The translations under genes were made by a program, and so were the position numbers. DNA of 64,000 nt from the NCBI GenBank assembly GCA_004380135.1, contig QXCR01000029.1:124001-188000 (forward strand). The letters are read 5' to 3'. Every line of letters starts with the position of its first letter. The first letter of the stretch is position 1. This DNA is from Stemphylium vesicarium (lineage: Eukaryota > Ascomycota > Dothideomycetes > Pleosporales > Pleosporaceae). The notes under the pieces were generated by a model. It was not told the DNA's origin, made no database searches, and saw only the letters and a list, made by a program, of their open reading frames with translations. Shown here in pieces: positions 32,785-45,586 of the stretch.

Positions 32785-33829
32785 CTTGTCAATTCGAAAC
32801 AACGGCGACCCTGGTGAAGATTCAAGGGCTGGCTGAATACAAAAGGACAGCAGCGGGCTTATAACGGGGTGAAATTCAAATTGTGGCTCACGGCTCTCGA
32901 ACTAGGAGAACGGGTTGGCCTGTCTCTAGCTCCGCGTTGATGCCCTGCCGTCGACGGCATCCGTGGTTCGCCGGGACGAATGGCGCTACAAATAGCCATA
33001 GCTCCGACCGAGGCAGATGGCGACTGTGCAGACAGGATCAAATCACTAACACTGGTTGCGCGGTCATACACCGGCGTGAAAAAGCTTCGACGTTGTTTTA
33101 GACAGGACGGGAACCGGTGGAAGGTTCATCTCGGCTGCATGGTCTGGCATTTGACATATGGCGCTAGGCCTGTAGCGGCGGGCATCGTTCCTTCCCAGAC
33201 CCGCGGACCCTTTGTTCGTGGCAAACAACAATGGCGATGGGACAGATATCACATCATGAGAATGCGCATCCTTCCACGGAGATTTTTCCAAGTGCCAACC
33301 TTTCTACACGCCCTCTTCAGGTTTCGGATGCAGCGGGCGCGAGCGATGCGCTTGTCATGCCAGGACCCGGGAAAATTCCGGGTTATCGCTGATCTCCATC
33401 TGCCCAGGACATGATGTCAAGCAGCCATACCTCTTCGGTACACTGCACCGAGCCGATCAGGGCTTCTCCTGTCATTCTAGGGCGAACACTCTTGCTCTAG
33501 CAAGGAAAACCTTGAGCGCGCGAGCCACTGCATGGGCCACCCTTTCCAGACCCCGAAAACTGGTATCCAGATCCAATCGTATCTACCGGCAATAATGGAA
33601 GATTCGCCGTAACAACTCCCCGAACCGCCCCACGAGGTGCCACGAGGGAGCCCGTATCTTCATACGGCCCTCACCCTGCATATAGCGTACCGCACACCAA
33701 GGAGTCCTGGGAGATACGACCTTAGGCGGCCACAGCTAATTATGCTGCCAGGCCCCGCCACGCATGGCATTACAGGTCATTCATAGCATCATCCACGTCG
33801 TGTGAGACTCGACTACATTTTCATTCGAC
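32785..33829. other. Divergent intergenic region
   Basis: About 1 kb holding promoters of the carboxylesterase and the rhodopsin-like gene. No gene seen. Confidence 0.5.
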
Positions 33830-35312
33830 ATGGCTCCCGATGTAGGGCTGGGTACCCAAGGCCCCATAGAGCGCGGATGGGGCCTCTGGCTCACTAGTGT
33901 TCTTGCCGTCATATTGGCTGGATTTTTCGTTGGCGCTCGCATTGCTCAGCGATCCATCAAAAGAAGCGGGTTGGGGTTGGACGACTACATGATCATCGCA
34001 GCCTTATTATCTTCAGTTTTGCTTACGATAACTGAGTGTCAGGGTAAGTAAGTCTAAACTTTGAGGGAAACAATCACTAATTCCAACAGCTGTGGTACAC
34101 GGCTATGGAAGGCCTTGGAAATCGTTGCCTGCCGAATCTCGCATCATTGCTCGCAAGTGGTTCTATGGAGCGAACAGTGAGCACATCTCTTAATTACGAT
34201 CCTGGAAACCAAATTGTATCTTCTCGGATACATCGCAACAGAAATGTTGCGATGATGATATCCATTAGATGGAGTTATGTTCGCATCCAAGGCCCGGCTA
34301 ACTTTTCCAGTCGTTTACAAGGTCGTCCTCATGTTCAACAAGGTATCGGTCGTATGTCTATACTACCGCATCTTCGCAATCACCACTAGGTCATTCCGAG
34401 TAGCCTGTCATGTTATGAGTAAGTGTCGAAATCGACACGACGAACAAAACATCTGCTGATCCATCTCAGACATATGGATTGTAACTACAGGCCTTGCTTT
34501 CACCATTGCTACGGTATTTCAATGCACTCCAATCGCGGCTTTCTGGGACCAAAGCATACAAGGAGCCAGATGCTTCAAGAATGAACCCTGGTGGATCTCC
34601 TACGCGACCGTTCAGATTACCACCGATTTTATGCTTCTCGCAATGCCCTTTCGACAAATCATAAACCTCTCCATGGGTAGAGCCGAGAAATTGGGCGTAG
34701 CGCTAGTCTTTGGCACGGGCGGATTGTAAGTATTCAAGAAGATTTATTCAAGGCATGTTGCTAACCACTCAAAGTGTTACCTTTGCGTCGATATATCGTG
34801 CAACGACGATTGCGGGATCAGCGAGCAACCATGATCCGACCTATGGTCCCATTCCAGCAACCATCTGGTCGGTGATAGAAGCGAATGCCGGAATCATCTG
34901 CGCCTGTTTACCAATGCTGCGTGCTCCCTTTGTGCGTATATTCGGCCCGCTTTTCGGTTCCCATGTAGGCACCAAGGGCACTGCAAAACGTCAGTCATAT
35001 CAGATGGGCTGGAAAAGCAACCATCACCCTGGAGGTGCAGGAACCGGTAACAAGAGCAACATATCCCACACCAAAAGCGAACCGCAGCGCGAGAGCGAGG
35101 ATGAATTTATGAAGGATGAAGCACTCCCAGAGAGTAGGCCGGGCGCGTTGAACCGCCGAGGCAGTGGCATCTTCGTCAAGAGCGAGTTCAGCATTGAACG
35201 CAACGAACTACAGAAGCAGAAGACGGAGACAATGTCACAGGACGACATGAACACCGGGAGGAGTGTCAATGAAGATAAGCCCGAGGGAAAGAAGCCCTTC
35301 TACCACGTCTGA
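33830..35312 (+). CDS. Rhodopsin-domain integral membrane protein (fungal PTH11-like family)
   Basis: Exons 33830-34043, 34090-34176, 34311-34418, 34470-34725 and 34775-35312 give 400 residues. The protein matches the fungal rhodopsin-like domain of many plant-pathogen membrane proteins: an N-terminal helix (WLTSVLAVILAGFFVGARI), then the signature LGLDDYMIIAALLSSV, VVHGYGRPW, WFYGANIVYKVVLMFNKVSVV, CLYYRIF, IWIVTTGLAFTIATVFQCTPIAAFW, GARCF, and a helix pair ending ATIWSVIEANAGIICACLPMLR. Seven helices are expected in the plasma membrane, followed by a cytosolic Ser/Lys/Glu-rich tail of about 120 residues. Family members are proposed receptors or sensors; the ligand is unknown. The second intron is long (134 nt) and its joint recreates the conserved Asn-Ile-Val-Tyr. 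There is no CFEM domain. Confidence 0.87.
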
Positions 35313-36604
35313 GTCCAAGATCCACACGGTATCCTTATCTCTATCAACAAAGCATCACCTTTCCACATTACGACACAACTGCTGCGCGTCCCGGCGTACA
35401 TGAGCTGTCGGTGGCCTCGAACAAGTTCTCCTGCGCCCGCGCCGAACAGCGCAGCTTTTTTCCGCATAAAGATGTGCCACCTGTTCTTACTGACGGTAGC
35501 ATTACAAAGTGTTGCGTCAATGACGGAACACACACCGTAGTTCCTAGGTCCCAGTTTGCGCATATGCTAGCAACGAGACCCGCCACTCCACAAGTTCTGC
35601 AACCAGGACCACACACCAACCACCTCATCGTTTGGTGGATAATTCAGTACGCATCGCCGCTTGTTGGGGAAGGTCGATAGGTACGACTTGGAGACAACAC
35701 AGTTCGCAGATTTCAGGGATTCGTTGCGACAGCGGCGGCCCACTTGTGCGGCGCTACCCGCGCCGCAAATATGGTCTTTCGGCAGATCAATGGTGAAATA
35801 GGCATCATCAAACCCTGCTGATTGGTGCAACGCGCAACTTCCAAGGTTGCTAGATGCTCGCAGTTCGCGATCATGCGCCGTTTGGGTCAGGCCACGAATC
35901 GGACGCGACACGACCGGGATGACTTGAAGAATGCGCGACAGACTGCTGTGCAGCATCTCTTTCAGGTAGTTAGAGTTTATGATAACCCAGTTTCTCAAAG
36001 GCTAGGGCCAACACAATAGTGACGCACGCCGTACCACATCTCTAGAATGACATTCTACCACTATTTAACGTTTGACCAGTTTACTTTTTTACATTTCCAT
36101 GGGCAGGTATCTCAATGCGCAAGGTAAAACAGACTAGCAAAAGTCTGGCCATGGTAGCAAAGAAGCGCAGGAAAATTTCTCTGCGCAATTTGCGTAGCAA
36201 TTTTCCTCAACAGTGCAGTGAGGCATTTTCAGACGTGATCCTCGGCACGGTATACGCCACAGCCATATACAAGGTGCAGCAAAAGGCGTGGCATACATCG
36301 TGGTATTGCTTGACGGCGGATATACGCATCTCTCACGAATGAGGGGAGTGCAAGAAAAGCCAAGTCAGGATAGACGGCGCGCCGATCATCGAGCCCCGCT
36401 CCTTGTGCACGCGTCTGCGCCACACCTGAACATTGGACAATCCGTCAGACGTCATGCGCACATGCGGTGAATATTGATACGACCAGGCCATGGACCCTTA
36501 TCTCCCCTTAGCTGGCGTGCAAGCCTTGGTTGTGCAACCTTTCATTTCCTACCACACCGCCAGCGACAATTGTTAAGCTGAAAACTGAAGAACGCCCCGC
36601 TACC
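35313..36604. other. Intergenic region
   Basis: About 1.3 kb between tandem genes. No coding region with a recognisable domain. The last part is the leader of the HeLo gene. Confidence 0.5.
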
Positions 36605-38338
36605 ATGACCGACAAGGCCACCACCGACTATGTCGAATCGACAACGCCACCTGGGGGAAAGACAAAGGCCCAGATCTTGACCGACGTCTTCTCTCTTGCG
36701 ACGCAGTTCAGCACCTGTGTTGAGGCTTTCAATCTCATTCATCCTACCAAAGATCACGACCATGCGCAAAAGGTGGCGCTTGCGAAGCTCGGCCTCCAGC
36801 AGGGCAGGCTGCTCATCTTCGGTGACGCCGTGGGCATCTCTGCGCCGCCTGCGACAATTGCGCGACACATGATTCCTAGCCATCCTGGACTCACAAACCC
36901 AGACCCTCATCTACCAGTCAATTTCGGTGTGCGGGATCCAAGACTTGACGAGGAGGTCATCAACGCCAAGGTCAGAAGGGCGCTCCACGAGATTGCAGGC
37001 CGGCCCAGCAATATGTCGCGAGACGAATTGATGAGCGTGTATGGTTTGAAGAGCCCAAAGACATTCTCGCGCATCGAATATCCCGCTCTGGACACCAATC
37101 GTCTAGAAGGCTTCCGCGAAAAATACAACCTACTAAAAGATCTCCTCAACCAGTCTGGCGCGCGGTCGAGCCTTAAGCGCAACTTGAGCATGACAACCTC
37201 CCACTGGCAAGTCAAAGACACGACGCGCTTCAACGAGTATGTGAGAGTTGTGCGCACAGAGGTGGACGCGCTCATTGATCTCATGGGCGTAAAAGAGCAG
37301 GTTGACCGCGGAACCCGATCTGATCTCAAGAGCATGGGCTGGCACCCAGACCTAACCGGCCCAACGGTACGACAAGACTGGGAGAAATTACGTCTGATCC
37401 GCGAGGCATGTGAAGTTGATTACCCCGAGTACATTGAAGTCATCGACAAAGCCATGCAGTACATCAGCGAAGAGCTCAAAGAAACAAGCCTCTCAAGACA
37501 CCGCGCCGGCCTCGGTATCGCAGAGTCAAACACGGACAAAGTAAACGGAGCCAGCCGCCGCAAATCAGAGCAAGACAGTCGGTCCGCCCCTTCATCCGTC
37601 CCAACCTCGCCCACCACAGCGCCCACACCCAACCCGCTGTCCAAGCCGGCCACCAAGAAGCCGGAAGTAAAATCGCACATTCAGCTCGCCGCAGAGCGCG
37701 CCCTCAACCCCAACGCCGGCAAAGAAAAACGCCCCGGCTGGCTCTCCGCCTTCAAATTCAAGTCCTGGACCAAGAGCAACAAGCAGCAACAACAACACCA
37801 ACAACAACAATCAACGCTAGAAAAACAGCGCTCAAACAGCGTCCCACACACCCCAACCGTAGATCCCCAGCGCTCACTCTCCGCCGACGAAACCCAGAAC
37901 GGCGCCTCGGACGACACCAACGCCCTTCAAACCGTGCGCTCCAAATCCGTCGGCGCAATCCCACACATGCCGCAATCACCCCCCGCGAACCTCGACTCGC
38001 GCATGCGCAACATGTCGCTCGAGCAGCCCGACATGGCTAGTATCCCGCCGATCCAGGAAAACGGGGGTGAAGTTACGACGTTTCCTGAGCGAGAGACGAG
38101 GCTAGGTAGTCCTGGTGCTGGTGGTGGCGGGGGAGTAGCGCATCTAGACGACCCTGAATTCGAGAAGAATATGCTTGTGCAGGTTGATACTGCGACGAGT
38201 GAGGGCGCCAAGGACAGCGTGGGACTGGAGAATGTCAAGACGGCGAATAGTTATATTGATCGGCATGATATGTATCCTGCCATGGGAAGGATCGAGACCA
38301 AGGATATAAGGAATGTGGCGCATACGCCGGGGTTGTGA
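36605..38338 (+). CDS. HeLo-type (prion-inhibition and propagation) domain protein with disordered tail
   Basis: Intronless, 577 residues from the first ATG (MTDKATTDYVES). The N-terminal region of about 220 residues has HeLo-domain features: FSLATQFSTCVEAFNLI, then helices with LGLQQGRLLIFGDAVGI and KVRRALHEI, as in the N-terminal domain of HET-s/HET-S and related fungal cell-death effectors. No NACHT, NB-ARC or HET domain follows. Residues from about 310 onward are disordered and rich in Ser, Pro and charged residues, with a Lys/Gln stretch containing QQQQHQQQQ and repeated KSVG/RSNSVPH-like phosphosite motifs. No HET-s type amyloid motif is recognised at the C-terminus. It may be a cytoplasmic or membrane-associated signalling protein; a cell-death role is inference from the domain only. 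Confidence 0.75.
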   Translation: MTDKATTDYVESTTPPGGKTKAQILTDVFSLATQFSTCVEAFNLIHPTKDHDHAQKVALAKLGLQQGRLLIFGDAVGISAPPATIARHMIPSHPGLTNPDPHLPVNFGVRDPRLDEEVINAKVRRALHEIAGRPSNMSRDELMSVYGLKSPKTFSRIEYPALDTNRLEGFREKYNLLKDLLNQSGARSSLKRNLSMTTSHWQVKDTTRFNEYVRVVRTEVDALIDLMGVKEQVDRGTRSDLKSMGWHPDLTGPTVRQDWEKLRLIREACEVDYPEYIEVIDKAMQYISEELKETSLSRHRAGLGIAESNTDKVNGASRRKSEQDSRSAPSSVPTSPTTAPTPNPLSKPATKKPEVKSHIQLAAERALNPNAGKEKRPGWLSAFKFKSWTKSNKQQQQHQQQQSTLEKQRSNSVPHTPTVDPQRSLSADETQNGASDDTNALQTVRSKSVGAIPHMPQSPPANLDSRMRNMSLEQPDMASIPPIQENGGEVTTFPERETRLGSPGAGGGGGVAHLDDPEFEKNMLVQVDTATSEGAKDSVGLENVKTANSYIDRHDMYPAMGRIETKDIRNVAHTPGL

Positions 38339-39448
38339 GGGTAGTAGGTAGGTGGATGGATGTGTGAAGGGCCTTTTTTTTTTCTTTGTTAGTTTACTTG
38401 GGATTTATAATTGATGGGGGTCATGGGACCTTACTCGTCTGAAATATCTTTGTTCCCGTGCTTGCTTTGGTGAGGTAATGGGACCTCGTATCTTCCTCGC
38501 ATTTTTCTTATCTCTTACGAAGTCACGGGACCTCACAAGATGCGAGGTCTCGTCATCTTCCGGGGGGCGTGTGGCAATGTGGGAAGGGGGCTTAATATAG
38601 GCAGTAACCGGGTCAAGAAGAGAAGAAGAACAAGAAGTACGGTCTCAGTAGCAGAGCCCAGTACTTTGTACTCAAGTGTGTAGTTGAGTCAGGGCGGGTG
38701 GACCTGATATCCACCACTCGCCACATTATTTGCAAGAAGCACCCACGCGGTATTATAGTACAAAGTTGTTTACTTGTCATGTTCCTAGGTAACATCCCAG
38801 CGACAAAACAGCACTATAGCCAGATACATGATACAGCCACGATGAATAACAAAGCAAAGCCTCTTTTGATTCAGATTCAGATTCAGGTTCTGATTCGTAT
38901 TCATACACTACCAGCGACATGGAATGCCGCAAAACAAACTACCCCAAATCCTTAAGAAGAACACCACAACAACACATACGCTATTTACTCTCACAAACAT
39001 CGAATCCCTTTCCCCCCCCCCCCCCCCGCTTTGCGAAATCAACCATGCCAGATTGAATGAAATGAAAAGAACAAATCATCCTCTCGTAAGTACATACAAG
39101 TAGGGGTTGTAGAAACGAACAAGAAAGACGCCCGGGAAATGCTCCGCCCAAATCGGTCAAGCTAGAAAGGCAGTGAAACGGATTAAAAAAAAAGAGCGCC
39201 GTGTACGCCGGCCCTAGAAGTCCCGTGGCGTATCGAAGAAAAAGAGAGTACTCGCAAACATGGAGACAGAAAAAAAAGGTAGAGTGAAAGGAGGGAGGGG
39301 AATCACATAAGAAAAGCACCTCACAACGAAGACAAAACCACCAGATCAGTCAACCTTTCGCCTGAAAAAAAGAACGCCCGCGGACTCCGAATCAAGAAAG
39401 CGGCATCATCTGAAAAAGCGAGCCATATCAAGTGGTGTTGGGCATCGA
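38339..39448. other. Convergent 3' intergenic region
   Basis: About 1.1 kb between the HeLo gene and the Rho GEF. It contains a T-rich run after the stop, three copies of GGGACCT between 38425 and 38535, a small inverted repeat (CCTCGCAT / ATGCGAGG), a GATTCA run near 38868 and a C16 homopolymer. No gene. Confidence 0.5.
39012..39027. repeat. C16 homopolymer
   Basis: Uninterrupted run of sixteen C in non-coding DNA. Confidence 0.9.
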
Positions 39449-42400
39449 TCACGCATCCTCTGGTAAAATCCTCGCAAAGTGCTTCTCCCAGATCCATCCC
39501 ACCGTCTTTGTCGCATCGTCCTGGTTGCGCGCGAGCCACAGCTCACCCTTCATACCGATGACGTCGAAGATCTCGCCAGGCACGTAGACGAGATACGGAA
39601 TACCGCCTTCGCGGCGATCATGCGCGATGTTGAACTCGAAGAGGCTGGCAGCGAGGAAGAGGACTTCGGGCTCATCGGACTCGGCGGGCGTGGTGGGCAG
39701 CTCTTCGACGCTGCCGCGAACGGGGGAATCCGACATGGGGAGCGCCGAGTTGAAGACGCCCGAGGCGCGCGAGGAGCCGGGGAGCGAGGCGGGCTGCGAT
39801 GTTGGGGCGGAGATCGTGTGCGTTAGGGGTTGGGAGGGTGAGAGGAAGGAGGGGCCGAGTTGTGGTGGGAAGTCGAAGGCGTTGGAGAGGGAGGGGGAGT
39901 GCTCGGTATCCACGGCGCCGTCTAGACCCATGTAGTTGTGGTTGCTTCGAGATGGTCCCGTGTTGCGACGCTCGCCGTGCATGATGGTTGCGTCGCTGTT
40001 GTCGGATACGGGACTGAGGGCTCGCGCTTCACGTAGCGATGTAGGTCCTGGACCTGCTCGTCCTGCTGTATTGGGCGGGTATAACGAAGGGTATGCGGGC
40101 CCTGCGGGTGAAGAACGGGGCGGGTTGTCAATGCTTCGCGGATGGGATCGTGGGGCATAGCCACCGCTATTGCGATTACGCGAGTCCATTATTGAGGCTT
40201 CGCTGCCCATGGATTCGGTGCGGCGAGATGACGAGTTCCGAGATGAGCCACCGCCATCAGACGAGATCGTTGGGACAGGCGATGTCATGTTGGAGATATC
40301 GATGAGGAGATTTCGGTTGACGATGCCAAGCTTATTGGCCAGATCTTGCATCGGCTTGTAGTCCGAATGGAAGCGCTCGACGTATGACTCGAGATCGTAA
40401 CGCAGGGAAGTCGTGTGTTGTGGTTCGCTTTCGAGTAGCGGAAGAATCTTTTTCGAGCATGTCTTGTACCAGTCCTTCTGCAAACACATGAACAAGGTCA
40501 TGAGCGTGCGCATGAGGCCTTTTGTTCTTTCGTACAGCAAGGGTAGCTCGTGTTTGAGTGTGTCGTTGATCGTCGAAAACTTCTTGGCTGACTCCTCCAC
40601 GTCTGGGTCTACTTTCTCGCCGCGATCGAGCGTCTGCTTGTGCCTGACATAGTACAACAGGTACTTCTTGCGTTGCTCGATCGTTTTTTGGTAAGAAACC
40701 CACATCTCCCATAGATCTCCAACAGGTTTCAGCACGCGGCTCCGAACGGCAGCTTTCTAAGACATTGTTAGCACCATATCCACCATGGGAGCTCTCGCCA
40801 CTTACATGCTCTTCCAGCGCCTTGTTCTGCAGCTCGAAATGGGCCATTGCCCACTTCCGCCACGTGCTTTCGATCTCAGGATACACCGATGGTGCTACTT
40901 CGCAAACGGTAATGAAGCCAAGGAATACGATGTTGAGCTGCAAGTAATGCTCGGTGATTGCCTCCAGGTATTGCTCAAAGTCGCGAATAACGATCTGGAG
41001 CTGAAAGAAATGGCCACCGAACTTTTGCTCTTTCGACTTGTAGTCCTGGTCCTTGAAGGTCTTGTCCGCTTCATCGTATGCCTTGCTCTTGTCCACCTTG
41101 GGGATGAACGCTTTGACGAACGTCTTGCCCAAGCCGCTCTTCTTTTCCTTCTTGCCTTCAGAGGCAGCAGCACGAAAGGTATCAGAGCGTGCCTTGGCCT
41201 GGTTGATACGCTGACTCATTGCCCTCAGTTCCTCATTGGCTTCCCGGATCTTGGGCAAGTCAGGGTGATCAGGATCGGTGGTCTCCTGCAGCGACTGCAG
41301 AATCAGCGGATACTTTAGAAGACGTTGGCATGGCTTCAATAGAAGAGAATCGAGATCCCACGCCTGAGTCATGTTCTCTACTTGCTCAAAACAAGCAGTG
41401 ACCCATCCAGACAAGGTTTCATTGCCATGGTTCTTCTTGATGTAGGCACTAGCGTTATCCTGGTTTAAAAAGTAGGTCGTGTAGAGTCGCTCCATCTTTT
41501 CCTTGTTGTCAAGGAACACCTGGCCAATTGTCGTTAGGCGATCATTTTCCAGTGTGCAGTTCTCGAATTGATTCGGAGCATCCTCGGATGGCCTTCGAAG
41601 ATGCAGAGACGATTCCAGATGATCGGATTTACTATCGGAAGAATCGCGGTTCCAGGGGCCGGTTGGGGGCGGTATCTCGTAATTGACGATTGGCTTCGCG
41701 GCCTTTTTGAATGCCCGGAAAAGGGAAAGCGAGAACTTTTCAAGTTCCTTGCAGTTGCTAAACAACAATCTCTTCTCCTTTTCACTCATCAAGTTCTGCG
41801 CTGTAGCTTCAAAAATGTTGTGAGCAATCATCATGTCGATGCAGAATTGGTGCTCGGTCGTGAGCAACTCTTCCAGGGTGCGGTATCGCTTTATCAACGC
41901 TTGTTTCGCAGGGTCAGGCTGGCCATTTTCACCCTTCTCGCCCTCGATAGGAGTCGGAACGGCCGTCTCGACAGGCTGTGGGGTGCCATACCTATCTTCT
42001 AGACTTTTCTCGTGAATATGAATGACTGGCGTGCGTGATCGTGCGGGGTGCATCTCGAACTGCCCGTCGCCAAGTGTGGGTCGAGAGAGTTGATGGTGCG
42101 GCGAAGAAGTGTAGGGAGCGGTATGCCCAGCTACTTGTCCATCGATGGAAGGTTGTACGGGAGGAGGCGGCGGTGAATAGTTGGGGCGCGGTGGCGCATT
42201 GGGTAGTAGGGGTGAATGGGGCATAGAATGATGTAGATCTAACCCGAGTCCGCCGTTGGTCCAGGCAAGCTGTGGTAATTCAATGCCGTTAGTTGGCGCT
42301 GACGCGTGCTGGTTTGACGGTCTTCTTGATAATCCATCACGGGAACGGTTTCCGGATGAACTCCCAGAATGCGATGCATCTTCCTGGATGGTAGTCGTCG

Positions 42401-44699
42401 TAGACCCACCAGACGCCCCCGAGTAACGTCGTGATGATGATGGATATACAAGTGCAGTACCTCCCATGCCAACATCTGGCGATTGTTGTGGAATCTGCGG
42501 GGGCTCCCTGGATGGACGTGGTGGTGATGTTGTGTTGTTGAACTCGTGTGCACTATCATCGCGCTTCGATCCATTTGCGTCGCTCAACAGCCGGGCGAGA
42601 TAAGTCTCTGTAGCCTCTTTGGACGCCCAATCCTTGTGCTGGGCAATCACAGGCGAGACCTGCTGCACTCTTTCCCTCGACACTGTTGCTAGCTCTGGTG
42701 ATATAACCGGAGACTGGTGGTACATGTTCAGAACCGAGTTCACTACACTGTAAGTCTCGGTATTTGGGGTTAGAGACACACGTTTCCGGTGGGGGGCAAC
42801 GCTGGCCGAATCGTCAGGATATAGCGTGTCTCGCTGTGGGTGAGATGCCGCGAGAGAGTCACTCGCCTCGTAGCGAGGCATTGGAGGCCCTTCTCTTGCA
42901 TCATAAACCCTATCAGACTTGTAGTCGTATGACAAAGCTTTCAGTCCTTCATTGAAGCTATCAGTGTCGGGCTCCCACGGTTGTGTGGACTGCTCGTCGC
43001 TGAGCATGATGGGTATTGATTCCCTCACACCCAACTCGGATTGCTCAATGTCAGGTGTCTGGCTCGGAGCGTGGAAGACACTGGGCTGTAAAAGCTGCTG
43101 CTCTTGCTCCTGCTCCTGCTGCGCTGTCGGTGGTGTAAGAACAAAGCTTCCGGGGATCCCGAGCACGGGCGACTCGTCAAAGTCTGTCATGGCTGACTGT
43201 GGCTGGCCGGGCGATGGTACGGACAAGCTGGAGGTTTGGAGGCTCAGATAGTGCTGGTCCGACGGGTGTGCGTCTTGGTCATGTGAGGGCCGCTTTGCTT
43301 GGGTCAAGGCCTCGAAGGACTGCTCGAGTTCAGCAGCGCCGGGAAGGCCCTCGGATTGTCCCTGCTGGAGATCGAAACTGCTTGCAATAGGAAAGTATCC
43401 GTGTTCATCGTGGGGGTCGGCGCTTCTGGAGCGGGAGATGGGCGAGGGTTGTAGAGGTTGTCGTTCTCGTGAGTTCCGCAGTCGAGGCGACGTTGGCTGA
43501 GGTGGGGCGGTTACAACAGCGGCTACGCTTGGTCCAGGCCTCGATCCCAGAGGGGATTTCCCTCTCTCACGATATCCACGGTAAGCCAAGCCGGGGAGCG
43601 TTGATTGGTCTGCGCCACGTGAGACTGGAGGAGCACCGGGGCCCGCCAGCGCCCGGTCCATTCCAGTGGGCGATGCCCTGCGGCTGTGCTGCATTGCGCG
43701 TGTTGGCGTGTATTTCACCGACCGTGTCGACGAATTCGAGTCTGAGCCAGCGCTCAGCCGCCGCCTCGCCACTGGTATTCGCGAGCGGGGGGTATGCCGT
43801 TGCGGCGAGCGTGGCCTGCTATGTTCGTTGAATTGCGTGGCATGTGCGTCGTCGGTGAATGTAGACGTCGCAGCGCTGCCCGACCGTCCATGGTGCGGGT
43901 GGTGAAAGGCGGTCGCGGGCAACGGCGCCTCTCCGAGCGTGCTCTCGGCCGTGGGTATCCCAAACCCCGGCGACAAAACATCCTGCCCAGTCAAGACCTC
44001 CCCAAACAGCTGCCTTCCACTTGATGCCGACGCCCGATTCGGAGAGGCGACTTTGCTGCGTCCTGGCGACATGTGCTGGTCTAAGCTGCTTCTGCTGCCG
44101 CCGTTCGCCCGGCGCGTGTGTCGTGGGGTCGAGGGGGCGGGCTGGGGGCGGTCTCGCGGCTTGAGGTTGCTAAACTTGTGCGGCCCATACGAGGCTTCTT
44201 TGCTGGGACGCGCGGCAGAGGCCGTCGACGAGACGGAGGCATTCGCACGGCGGTGGACATCGTGCGCCGCTCCCCTGCTTGGATCCCGCGATCTCGAGCG
44301 TACTGCGGCCGAGGATGTGGGTGAGGTCCCTCCTGGCGAGCGCTCGAATCGCTCTGCCAGGGCCCGGACCTTGTTCGACGTTGGGGGAGGAGAGCGGGTG
44401 GCTCCCGAGGACGATGCAGGGCCAGAGGCAGACCTGGGGGTCGCTTTCGGCGTGGTTCGCGAACCGTTCGTCACGGGCTGGCGTGGGCGCGTCGCGGGCA
44501 TATCTAGGCCGTGTTGCGGTGAGGCAGGAGCTTCGAGCTCCGGGGCGTGGGCGTGGGCGGCCGTGGTGTAGGCGGAGTAGTAGTGCTCGGGCGAGGCTCC
44601 CAGAGCTTCGTCGGCATGGTCCAGCTCGGTAGATTGCAGCCAGGTGGAAACAGAGACGCCGGGGTTGTATGCATATTCATGCGCTTGTTCAGGATCCAT
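39449..44699 (-). CDS. Large Rho-family guanine nucleotide exchange factor (DH-BAR-SH3)
   Basis: Exons 44699-40806 and 40756-39449 (49-nt intron with GCTAAC branch) encode 1733 residues. The first 900 are disordered and Ser/Pro/Arg-rich. A Dbl-homology domain starts near residue 930 (LIKRYRTLEELLTTEHQF) and includes LLLKPCQRLLKYPLILQSL. A BAR-like dimerising helical domain follows (about 1180-1500: DEADKTFKDQDYKSKEQKF to HSDYKPMQDLANKLG). The protein ends with an SH3-like segment (VPGEIFDVIGMKGELWLARN to IWEKHFARIL). DH-BAR architecture is that of fission-yeast Gef1 and animal Tuba-type Cdc42 exchange factors, so a polarity or septation GEF acting on Cdc42 at the membrane is likely. An in-frame upstream Met at 44786 would add 29 residues. 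It is divergent from TERT. Confidence 0.88.
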
Positions 44700-45586
44700 A
44701 TCCCATAGTTGGCGAGCGCAAAAGCGCAAAAGCAAGGCAGCGCCAACGTCGTGGGGAATGGCCGTCGTCCGTCGTCCGTCGTCCAATCTCGAGCAACAAG
44801 GGCTGCCAACTCAGACCTCTATCAGATGGGGGGACCAGCCAATGACGAGGGCGAGCGACGGTGGTGACCCGGGTCTGCGAGCGTCGTGGGTTTCAGGCTG
44901 AAGAGCTTAGGAGGACCGAGGACGGAGCAGAGGCCGATACGACGACGCGCTTAAGGGAGGGCCTGTATCGATGTTTCGGTGCCTGGTACTGCGCCAGAAA
45001 GCCCCCAACCCACGCGGTGCATTTAAACTCGGTTCAGATGGAGCTAGGAAACGGGACAGAAACGGTGCCGCAGAGGACGGGGCTTTGGGGACACGAGCGG
45101 TTGGTGGCCGTCGGCAGACAGACAATGGCAGCAGACGACGTCAGGAAGATAGAAGACGTTTGTAATCACGTCGCGCGCACGAGAGGACGCAGAGGGTCTT
45201 CAAAAAGCGTCGTGCCCACCGACTGTATGTGCTTCTTGATCAAGATGACTGCATCCCGCTTCCCCAGCCAGTAGCCTCATCTATTCTTGAGCTAGCGGTT
45301 CATGCTAGGGCTGCCTTAGCCGTATTGTGCACATCAGGGGCAGATCCCACCTACCATGTGCTCGTCCGCCCTGGCTCCCGGGACTACGCCCTCGTTACCT
45401 GGAACAGCGTGAAACAGCTGCAGTCATTTTCGACGCCCAAGACAAATAAAACAATCGTGCTGATGCTGAGCACTGTTCTATGGCGCGTGTCGTCGCGTCT
45501 CTAGCGCCGCTGAGCACCCCAAGCAACAAGCAACAATAACATACTACTACCCCCGCCATTGCCAGTCAACACCACGACCCCGCCTG
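44700..45586. promoter_or_regulatory. Shared upstream region of Rho GEF and TERT
   Basis: 887 bases between divergent start codons must contain both promoters and leaders. No TATA box or clear motif recognised. A CT/CA-rich stretch precedes the TERT ATG. Confidence 0.45.

Noticed and set aside
35300..35998. Several 70-140 codon frames on both strands
   Set aside because: No recognisable domain and mutual overlap in different frames.
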